From: Acidobacteriota bacterium
GTDB taxonomy: Bacteria > Acidobacteriota > Terriglobia > Versatilivoradales > Versatilivoraceae
Reading direction: 5' to 3'
DNA length: 6,868 nucleotides
Assembly (NCBI GenBank): GCA_028875135.1
Contig: JAPPFQ010000308.1
Coordinates: 298-7,165 of the forward strand
In this document: one piece after another, positions 1 to 5,176 of the stretch
How the letters are laid out: each line of letters starts with the position of its first letter
How positions within the stretch are numbered: position 1 is the first letter of the stretch
Program-made: the position numbers and the translations under genes
Notes under the pieces: generated by a model
Databases searched by the model: none
What the model saw: the letters and a program-made list of their open reading frames with translations, nothing else
What the model was told of the DNA's origin: nothing

Positions 1-508
1 TCTGGAGTCCCGGTTCAGCCATCCGCGACAGCCCGTGGTTTCGGTCAACTGGCTGGAGGCGGCTGCCTATTGCGGCTGGCTGAGCGAGTGGACCGGCCAT
101 ACCTGGCGCCTGCCCACCGAGGCTGAGTGGGAATGGGCCATTCGCCAGAACAGGGAGGGATGCCTCTTTGCCTGGGGCGACCGGGACCCTTCCGAATTTG
201 AACTGTATCGCACGGGTTGGCGGAATCGATGCCCTCACCGGGTGGCGCTCGAGCCGCCCAATGAATTCGGCCTCTACGATCTGGGTGACAATGTCCACGA
301 GTGGTGCCTGGACTGGTATGCGCGCGACTATTACCAGCGGTCACCCGGCAACAATCCCGTCAATCGGGACGAGACCCGCCGCCGCGCCTCTCGAGGCGGA
401 GCCTGGCGCCACCAGATCAAGGTGAGCCGTTGCGCCGCCCGCAGCAGTCTGGATCCCACCTACAAGTACACCGATTACGGATTCCGGGTCGTAAAGGTTC
501 TCCACTGA
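1..508 (+). CDS. SUMF1/formylglycine-generating-enzyme-like protein, C-terminal part (5' truncated)
   Basis: The reading frame is open from base 2 to the TGA at 506-508, giving 168 residues with no start in view; the gene begins outside the window. The GTG at 35 is internal, because the residues before it (HPRQPVVSVNW) are already typical of the fold. Family motifs seen in order, numbered from base 2, are PVVSVNW (11-17), AAAYCGWL (20-27), RLPTEAEWEWA (36-46), NEFGLYDLGDNVHEWCLDW (87-105), SRGGAW (130-135), and RCAARS followed by YGFRVV (143-164). This is the C-terminal half of the FGE-sulfatase (SUMF1) domain. True FGE oxidises a sulfatase cysteine to formylglycine using two cysteines between the GG and RCAARS motifs. 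Here that segment (AWRHQIKVSR) has no cysteine, so sulfatase activation is unlikely. Other members act in other chemistry or as accessory domains, and an N-terminal kinase or other domain could lie outside. The fold is confident; the function is unknown. Confidence 0.88.
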   Translation, partial: LESRFSHPRQPVVSVNWLEAAAYCGWLSEWTGHTWRLPTEAEWEWAIRQNREGCLFAWGDRDPSEFELYRTGWRNRCPHRVALEPPNEFGLYDLGDNVHEWCLDWYARDYYQRSPGNNPVNRDETRRRASRGGAWRHQIKVSRCAARSSLDPTYKYTDYGFRVVKVLH

Positions 509-536
509 GGGCAAAGTTTCCTGAGCCCCCTCAGGA
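505..536. other. Two competing hairpins in the convergent intergenic gap
   Basis: Bases 519-525 (TCCTGAG) pair perfectly with 530-536 (CTCAGGA) around a CCCC loop. Alternatively, 505-511 (CTGAGGG) pair perfectly with 528-534 (CCCTCAG). The two structures share the 3' arm, so only one can form at a time. They lie between the stop of the SUMF1-like gene and the stop of the convergent protease gene, where a bidirectional terminator would be expected. Neither hairpin is followed by a U-run on the plus strand. On the minus strand only a short AAACTTT follows. Termination is therefore possible but unproven. Confidence 0.35.
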
Positions 537-563
537 TGAGTGTCGATCAGGGAAGACCGCAGG

Positions 564-2156
564 CTACTCCCCAGCCGATCCGTCCCGGCTGAGGAGCAGT
601 CTGGCCCGGGGCAGGGATGCCAGCGCTTGAACGACCTGGGGATCGCCTTCCAGCTCCACTTTCTTGCTCTGGTCGGTCTGCAGGGAAAGGAGCAACAAAC
701 GGCTGCGAAGGCTGCGCCGGATGAAGGGGAGGTGATCGTCGAATTCCCGGTCGGCATGAATCAGTTCCCGTGATTCCAGGTAATCACGAAATTCCCCCAG
801 CACCAACGGGCTGACAATCGCCGTGCTTGCCAGAACCGGATACTCGGCCCTGAATTCCCGGGCAAACGCAAAAAGCAGATGTCGCGACAGCAGGCGATGC
901 TGAAAGGATGTCAAGGGAACCGCTTCAATCAGGACGTCCGGAAAGATGCCGCCCTCGCCACGTTCGGAAGGGAAGCCCTCAGACGCTTGGCCGGCGCGCG
1001 GCCGGCTGCTTTCCAACCTCTCGACCAACTTCAAATACTCCAGGAGAGAGCGATTCTCATAGTTGCGCTGAATCATGCGTCCGTTGGGCGTGAACCACTT
1101 GGCAGTCGTCAGGGAAAGCCCGTTGCCACCGCTTAGCGGGAACACCGTCTGGACCAGTCCCTTGCCGAAACTGTTTTCTCCGACGATGATTCCCCGCCGG
1201 GCATCCTGGATGGCTCCCGCCAGAATCTCGGCCGCGCTGGCCGTCTGCCCATTGATCAAAACCACCAGCGGAAACGGTTCCCGGTCGTATCCGCGAGTCG
1301 CCAGGTACTTGACGTTGGCGTTGGGTAGCCTCCCCTTGGTGACCAGAATGACCTGGTTCAGGTCCAGGAAACGATCGGCAACGCCGATGGCGCTTTGCAG
1401 ATTCCCTCCCGGATTGTCCCGCAAGTCCAGTACAAGACCTTGTAAATCAGCCTGGAACGGCTTCAGTGCCCGATCGACTTCATCCTCGGTCGTTGCGGTG
1501 AAGGCCACCAGTTGCAGGTACACCACACCGGGCAGGATGGCATAGCAGAGCGGCAGGCTGGGTTCGGGGATCTCTTTTCGACCGACACGGAGCCCCAAGG
1601 GACTGTCGACACCGATCCTCTCGATCAGGACCTCCACCAGTGTGTCTCGGGGGCCGCGCAACAGGCTCACCACCTCCGCTCCGGCTCGGACTCTGGTGGA
1701 GACTCCGTCAACCGAAAGAATGACATCCCCGGGGCGGATTCCGGATTCCTCGGCCGGCGACCCTGGAATCGTCGAGAGCACCATCATCTTTCCGTCCGCC
1801 GGGGCCACCCGCACGCCGATTCCGGAATAGTTGCCACCCTGGTAGGCCCGCAGGTCGTCAAAGGTCTTGGGGTCGTAAAAGCCCGAATGCGGGTCCAGGC
1901 GGCTCAGCATGCGCTGAATCGACCGGGCAATGGCTCGATTCACATCTATCGGCTCCGCATACCCGCTTTCCATGAGACTCAACACCGACGCGTAGACTTC
2001 CAGGTGGCGATGGAACGATTCCGGAAAGGAAAGCCTGGCCTCCCGGTTCTCGGTGGGAGCCCCACCGCTCGAGAGATAGACCCTCGAATTTGCGAACAGC
2101 AGGGCACACAACAGTAGTGCCGCCATTGCCCCTTTGCCTGGTGACTGTCGAGTCAT
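564..2156 (-). CDS. ctpA: C-terminal processing peptidase, S41 family (CtpA/Prc-like), exported
   Basis: This 530-residue serine protease acts in the periplasm or at the inner membrane, cutting substrates near their C termini. An N-terminal basic stretch followed by a hydrophobic run (residues 10-22) reads as a signal peptide or anchor. LDPHSGFYDP lies at 87-96, a PDZ domain at about 105-190 (GIGVRV, RPGDVILSVDG), and the tail-protease core at about 205-365 (LVLDLRDNPGG at 241-251). The catalytic residues look intact: Ser307 in GQTASAAEI, Lys332 in FGKGLVQ and Gln336, with the 25 and 4 residue spacings known from E. coli Prc. About 120 residues follow the GGIFPDV motif (403-409) and match no domain I can name. 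The chosen ATG at 2156 gives a sensible signal peptide but has only a weak Shine-Dalgarno. ATG 2126 follows an AAAGGGG stretch and is an alternative, though it would lose the basic residues. The frame stays open upstream to 3017, but that part is antisense to nfeD and is not coding. The gene is divergent from the nfeD operon. Confidence 0.93.
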   Translation of the reverse strand: MTRQSPGKGAMAALLLCALLFANSRVYLSSGGAPTENREARLSFPESFHRHLEVYASVLSLMESGYAEPIDVNRAIARSIQRMLSRLDPHSGFYDPKTFDDLRAYQGGNYSGIGVRVAPADGKMMVLSTIPGSPAEESGIRPGDVILSVDGVSTRVRAGAEVVSLLRGPRDTLVEVLIERIGVDSPLGLRVGRKEIPEPSLPLCYAILPGVVYLQLVAFTATTEDEVDRALKPFQADLQGLVLDLRDNPGGNLQSAIGVADRFLDLNQVILVTKGRLPNANVKYLATRGYDREPFPLVVLINGQTASAAEILAGAIQDARRGIIVGENSFGKGLVQTVFPLSGGNGLSLTTAKWFTPNGRMIQRNYENRSLLEYLKLVERLESSRPRAGQASEGFPSERGEGGIFPDVLIEAVPLTSFQHRLLSRHLLFAFAREFRAEYPVLASTAIVSPLVLGEFRDYLESRELIHADREFDDHLPFIRRSLRSRLLLLSLQTDQSKKVELEGDPQVVQALASLPRARLLLSRDGSAGE

Positions 2157-2197
2157 TCCGAAAACCGGCCGATCTGCGCCAACGAGCTGCCTGATCG

Positions 2198-2203
2198 ATT
2201 TTA
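2198..2203 (-). promoter_or_regulatory. Weak candidate -10 box for the S41 protease gene
   Basis: On the minus strand this reads TAAAAT, one mismatch from TATAAT, about 42 bases upstream of the protease ATG. No convincing -35 hexamer sits 16-18 bases upstream and there is no extended TG. It is offered only as the best candidate in the gap. Confidence 0.25.
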
Positions 2204-2248
2204 ACCCGCAATGCTCACGGGATGCTGGAATCATGCGGTTTGCAACTC

Positions 2249-2257
2249 TGTTATAAT
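2249..2257 (+). promoter_or_regulatory. Extended -10 promoter driving the nfeD-slipin-SPOR-lnt genes
   Basis: The sequence TGTTATAAT is a perfect extended -10 element (TGnTATAAT). No good TTGACA-like hexamer is seen 16-18 bases upstream, which is common for extended -10 promoters. Transcription would start near 2264, leaving a leader of about 73 bases before the nfeD ATG. The 20-base dyad at 2298-2317 falls within that leader, and a CTGGAATC copy at 2225-2232 overlaps the -35 region. Confidence 0.6.
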
Positions 2258-2297
2258 TCGCACCAGGCAGGGTTTTTCGGGCAGGCGAGTTGCTGTA

Positions 2298-2317
2298 ATT
2301 CCAGACGGATCTGGAAT
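2298..2317. promoter_or_regulatory. Perfect 8-4-8 inverted repeat in the nfeD leader (operator or RNA hairpin)
   Basis: ATTCCAGA (2298-2305) and TCTGGAAT (2310-2317) are exact inverse complements around a CGGA spacer. The dyad lies between the extended -10 promoter and the ribosome binding site. Half of it, CTGGAATC, recurs as a direct copy at 2225-2232 in the -35 region. That pattern suits a dimeric repressor site with an extra half-site. An 8-bp RNA stem-loop in the leader is equally possible. No U-run follows it, so a terminator role is unlikely. Confidence 0.45.
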
Positions 2318-2326
2318 CGTGTATGC

Positions 2327-2330
2327 GGAG
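2327..2330 (+). promoter_or_regulatory. Ribosome binding site of nfeD
   Basis: GGAG lies six bases before ATG 2337. It decides the start in favour of 2337 over the in-frame upstream ATG at 2211, which precedes the promoter and has no signal peptide after it. Confidence 0.7.
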
Positions 2331-2336
2331 ATTCCC

Positions 2337-3638
2337 ATGAGCAGGCAGGGACTCGGGATAGCTTTGCTGGCCATTCTGGCTGTGGGCAGTCCTTCGGCCG
2401 AGGCGGTGGTACTCACTCTGGATGTGAATGACGTCATCCATCCCGTGATTGCGGAATATATTGCTCGGGGCCTGGAGCAGGCGGAAGAGGAAGGCGCTGC
2501 CGCCGTGATCATCCAGATGAACACTCCAGGGGGCTTCGACTCCTCCATGCGGGAAATCATCGAGAAGATATTGCGGTCCGAAACTCCGGTGCTGGTATTT
2601 GTCGGTCCCAGCGGCGCCAGAGCTGCATCCGCTGGATTCTTTATCCTCCTGTCCGGAGACCTGGCCGTCATGGCCCCCGGCACTAACACGGGGGCCGCTC
2701 ATCCCGTGCCCCTGGGTGGGGGCAAGATGGATGAAGTCATGCAGAAGAAGGTGGAAAACGATGCCGCCGCCTATATCCGCAGTTTCGTAGCCCAACGCGG
2801 CCGCAACGTTGAATTGGCGGAGAAAGGGGTACTGGAGAGCCTGTCCTTCACCGAAGAGGAAGCGCGGGAAGGCAATCTCATCGACGGCATTGCCCAGGAC
2901 CCGAACGAGATCCTCACGAAATTCGACGGAAAGGAGATTCAGCGCTTCGACGGCCAAAGCCAGGTTCTGCAGTTGAAGGACGAACAGCTGAAGGCGTTTG
3001 AAATGACGGCTCGCCAAAAGGTCCTCTCAAAAGTGCTGAATCCCAATATCGCACTGATTCTGGGACTGATCGGACTGCTCGGGCTTTATATCGAGTTCAG
3101 CAATCCCGGTCTGATTTTTCCCGGCGTGGTAGGCGGCGTCTGCATCTTCCTGGCGCTGGTGGCATTCAATATCCTGCCCATCAACCTCCTGGGAGTGGTG
3201 CTGATCCTGGCAGCCATCGTTCTCTTCGTACTGGAGGCAAAAGTGACCAGCTACGGACTGCTGGCTTCTCTTGGAATCGCCGTCATGGTCCTCGGTTCTC
3301 TGATCCTCATCAACTCACCGCTCCCCGAGTTGCGGGTACGGATGATCACGGCCGTGGGAATCACCCTCCCCTTTGCCGCCATTACCATCTTTCTCATGCG
3401 GCTGGTCATTCTGGCCCACCGCAAAAAGTCGGTGACCGGCAAAGAGGGCATGGTCGGAGAGATTGGAACGGCTTTGACCGACATCGGCTCCCAGGGCAAG
3501 GTGCAGGTCCACGGCGAGATCTGGCAGGCCAGCAGCCCCCAGCCGATCGAATCCGGCAACCGGGTCCGAGTGGTAGCGGTGGAGGGACTCAACATCCAGG
3601 TGACCCGGGAAAACGGGCCCGGGGCTTCCTCAAGCTGA
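2337..3638 (+). CDS. nfeD: NfeD family membrane serine protease (long, ClpP-class, stomatin partner)
   Basis: This 433-residue protein has the full long-NfeD architecture. A signal peptide covers about residues 1-23 (cleavage likely after PSAEA). A ClpP/crotonase-fold protease domain follows at about 24-190, with IIQMNTPGG at 58-66, the candidate nucleophile Ser98 in AASAGFF and the candidate general base Lys138 in KKVENDAAAYIRS. About five membrane segments lie at roughly 237-254, 260-280, 282-300, 305-326 and 336-361. The soluble C-terminal NfeD beta-barrel (OB-like) domain spans about 365-425. Archaeal homologues (the PH1510 type) use a Ser-Lys dyad about 41 residues apart and cleave a hydrophobic segment of their stomatin partner; the spacing here is 40. 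The next gene, 13 bases away, is that partner family. The protease domain should face the periplasm. The start is fixed by the signal peptide and by GGAG six bases upstream. Assignment to the family is very secure; the substrate is inferred. Confidence 0.95.
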   Translation: MSRQGLGIALLAILAVGSPSAEAVVLTLDVNDVIHPVIAEYIARGLEQAEEEGAAAVIIQMNTPGGFDSSMREIIEKILRSETPVLVFVGPSGARAASAGFFILLSGDLAVMAPGTNTGAAHPVPLGGGKMDEVMQKKVENDAAAYIRSFVAQRGRNVELAEKGVLESLSFTEEEAREGNLIDGIAQDPNEILTKFDGKEIQRFDGQSQVLQLKDEQLKAFEMTARQKVLSKVLNPNIALILGLIGLLGLYIEFSNPGLIFPGVVGGVCIFLALVAFNILPINLLGVVLILAAIVLFVLEAKVTSYGLLASLGIAVMVLGSLILINSPLPELRVRMITAVGITLPFAAITIFLMRLVILAHRKKSVTGKEGMVGEIGTALTDIGSQGKVQVHGEIWQASSPQPIESGNRVRVVAVEGLNIQVTRENGPGASSS

Positions 3639-3640
3639 AA

Positions 3641-3645
3641 AGGAG
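3641..3645 (+). promoter_or_regulatory. Ribosome binding site of the slipin gene
   Basis: AGGAG lies six bases before ATG 3652, two bases after the nfeD stop. This is a compact intra-operon junction consistent with translational coupling. Confidence 0.75.
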
Positions 3646-3651
3646 AGACTC

Positions 3652-4419
3652 ATGTTCGAATTCGATTTGATTTCAGCCCCGGGTCTCTTCGGGCTGTTGC
3701 TGGTAGTCATAGTCCTTTTCAATTCGCTTCACGTTCTGCGGGAATATGAGCGCGGGGTCATCTTTCGCCTGGGGCGTCTGTTGCCGCAGCCCAAAGGCCC
3801 CGGTCTCATCATCGTATGGTGGCCCATTGACCGAATTGTCAAAATGGAGTTGCGAGTCGTGACTTTGGATGTCCCCCCGCAGGACATCATCACCAGCGAC
3901 AACGTGTCGGTCCAGGTCAATGCCGTCGTCTATTTTCGCGTGATGGACCCCCTGAAGGCAGTGGTCGAGGTCGAGAACTACCTCTATGCCACCTCCCAGC
4001 TTGCCCAGACCACCCTCCGTTCGGTTCTCGGCGAAGTGTCCCTGGACGATCTGCTCAGCCGGCGCGAGACCTTGAACGTCCGATTGCAGAGTATCCTGGA
4101 CCAGCACACCGATCCCTGGGGCATCAAGGTTGGAACGGTCGAGGTGAAGCAAGTGGACCTCCCCCAGGAAATGCAGCGGGCCATGGCCAAGCAGGCCGAA
4201 GCGGAACGGGAACGGCGGGCCAAGATCATTCACGCCGATGGAGAGTTCCAGGCCTCGGAAAAGCTGGCTCAAGCCGCCGAGGTGGTGGCCAGGGAACCGG
4301 TCGCCCTGCAGTTGAGGTATCTGCAGACATTGACCGACATTGGAGTCGAAAGAAATACCACCCTGGTTTTCCCGCTGGCGATCGACATCCTGGAGCCGTT
4401 TCTGAAAAAGAGTGAGTAG
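3652..4419 (+). CDS. Slipin / stomatin-like SPFH (band 7) membrane scaffold protein
   Basis: This 255-residue protein has one N-terminal membrane segment (about 11-28). The SPFH domain starts at REYERGVIFRLGR (30-42). It continues through PGLIIVWWPID (50-60), the TLDVPPQDIITSDNVSVQVNAVVYFRV stretch (71-97) and TTLRSVLGEVSLDDLLSRRETLN (120-142). A charged, Ala/Glu-rich coiled-coil region at about 170-212 (AEAERERRAKIIHADGEFQASEKL) is typical of oligomerising slipins, and the C terminus is hydrophobic (about 219-251). Length and order match bacterial p-stomatin homologues rather than HflK/HflC or the longer flotillins. Slipins form large membrane-associated oligomers that organise membrane domains and serve as partner or substrate of long NfeD proteases. 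The gene directly follows nfeD with a 13-base gap, the classic pairing. Some databases label it qmcA-like, but I would not assign that symbol. Confidence 0.93.
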   Translation: MFEFDLISAPGLFGLLLVVIVLFNSLHVLREYERGVIFRLGRLLPQPKGPGLIIVWWPIDRIVKMELRVVTLDVPPQDIITSDNVSVQVNAVVYFRVMDPLKAVVEVENYLYATSQLAQTTLRSVLGEVSLDDLLSRRETLNVRLQSILDQHTDPWGIKVGTVEVKQVDLPQEMQRAMAKQAEAERERRAKIIHADGEFQASEKLAQAAEVVAREPVALQLRYLQTLTDIGVERNTTLVFPLAIDILEPFLKKSE

Positions 4420-4444
4420 AGCCTCTTGCAAAATGCGGCAGCGG

Positions 4445-4452
4445 TAAGGAGG
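4445..4452 (+). promoter_or_regulatory. Strong ribosome binding site of the SPOR gene, possibly maskable
   Basis: TAAGGAGG lies seven bases before ATG 4460 and is the strongest Shine-Dalgarno in the window. GAGGC (4449-4453) can pair with GCCTC at 4421-4425 just after the slipin stop, which could partly hide it. The stem is only five base pairs. Confidence 0.7.
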
Positions 4453-4459
4453 CAATTTC

Positions 4460-5131
4460 ATGGAGAGGAGTCCTGAAAACAAGGAGCTGAGTCTCGACAA
4501 CCGGCACCTGCTGCTCTTTTTCCTTGGGGCTGTCCTGATCTGCGCCAGTTTTTTTGCGCTGGGTTTCTGGATGGGACACGGACAAGCCGGGGAGGCAACG
4601 CAGTCAGCCGGAGACGGATCGCATTCCAGCCTTGTAACCTCGGGAGCGGTGACCCCACCCACGGGCACAGAGGGAACCGGGGGGGCTTCTCGAAAGGAGA
4701 CCGGCGGGGCAGGATCCACCATGCAGGATCCGACAGCACCGGCGGACCTGCGAAAGGAACTGGACTTTTACAGCGCGGTCAAGGATCAAAGCGTGGATGA
4801 AAACTTCAGTCCGCGCCCCTCCGGAAAGGAAAAGCCAAGGGAAGCCCGACAGCCGTCCAGGGCTCGTAGAGCTTCTTCCGGCTCCGCGGCCAGCTCCGGG
4901 GGATTGCTTCATTTGCAAGTGGCCGCCCTGCGGAAACGTGCCGATGCCAATCGCCTGGCCGACGAGCTACGGGGCAAGGGATACCCCGTGGTGGTCGTGT
5001 CTCCGTCGAAGTCCGAAAACCCGCAGTGGATCCGGGTCAAGGTTGGACCGTATCGCAGCACCCGGGAAACATCCCGAGTGAAGGCCCGGCTGGCCCGGGA
5101 CGGCTATGATCCCATTCTGCGGCGCCAGTGA
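4460..5131 (+). CDS. Membrane-anchored SPOR-domain protein
   Basis: This 223-residue protein has a bitopic (type II) layout. The short N-terminal tail is cytoplasmic and one membrane helix covers about 17-39 (LLLFFLGAVLICASFFALGF). A Gly/Ser/Thr/Pro-rich periplasmic linker runs to about 95, then an LDFYSAV segment (101-107) resembling the short F-Y motif found before many SPOR domains. A basic linker (120-146) leads to the SPOR domain at about 148-223, with LHLQVAALRKRADANRLADELRGKGY at its start and WIRVKVGPYRS near 190-200. SPOR domains bind glycan strands lacking stem peptides, usually at division septa, and the layout resembles FtsN and DedD. It may be this organism's FtsN-like protein, but the essential FtsN region cannot be recognised by eye. 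The gene lies 40 bases after the slipin gene on the same strand, so it is probably co-transcribed. Confidence 0.88.
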   Translation: MERSPENKELSLDNRHLLLFFLGAVLICASFFALGFWMGHGQAGEATQSAGDGSHSSLVTSGAVTPPTGTEGTGGASRKETGGAGSTMQDPTAPADLRKELDFYSAVKDQSVDENFSPRPSGKEKPREARQPSRARRASSGSAASSGGLLHLQVAALRKRADANRLADELRGKGYPVVVVSPSKSENPQWIRVKVGPYRSTRETSRVKARLARDGYDPILRRQ

Positions 5132-5176
5132 ATCCAACGGCTTCAGCCCGCATGCCCTTCTTTCTGAAACCAATTC

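Noticed and set aside
1075..2117. Plus-strand open frames of 156 and 201 codons
   Set aside because: They lie opposite the S41 protease core, show no family motif, and have low-complexity Ser/Arg/Pro or Gln/Gly composition.
2242..2293. Inverted repeat GCAACTC (2242-2248) / GAGTTGC (2287-2293)
   Set aside because: The left arm lies upstream of the expected transcript start, so no RNA stem would form. Seven bases over this distance is easily chance.
2211..2336. Earlier in-frame ATG for nfeD at 2211
   Set aside because: It lies upstream of the extended -10 box. The residues it would add are unlike a signal peptide, whereas ATG 2337 has a good ribosome site and a standard signal peptide.
2157..3017. 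The minus-strand frame of the S41 protease stays open for 287 more codons upstream
   Set aside because: It runs through the divergent promoter region and antisense to nfeD, whose protein is clearly real. A signal peptide begins at the ATG at 2156, so the extension is a by-product of GC-rich codon use.
3673..4722. A 349-codon minus-strand frame opposite the slipin and SPOR genes
   Set aside because: It spans two well-supported plus-strand genes and their junction, with no motif of its own.
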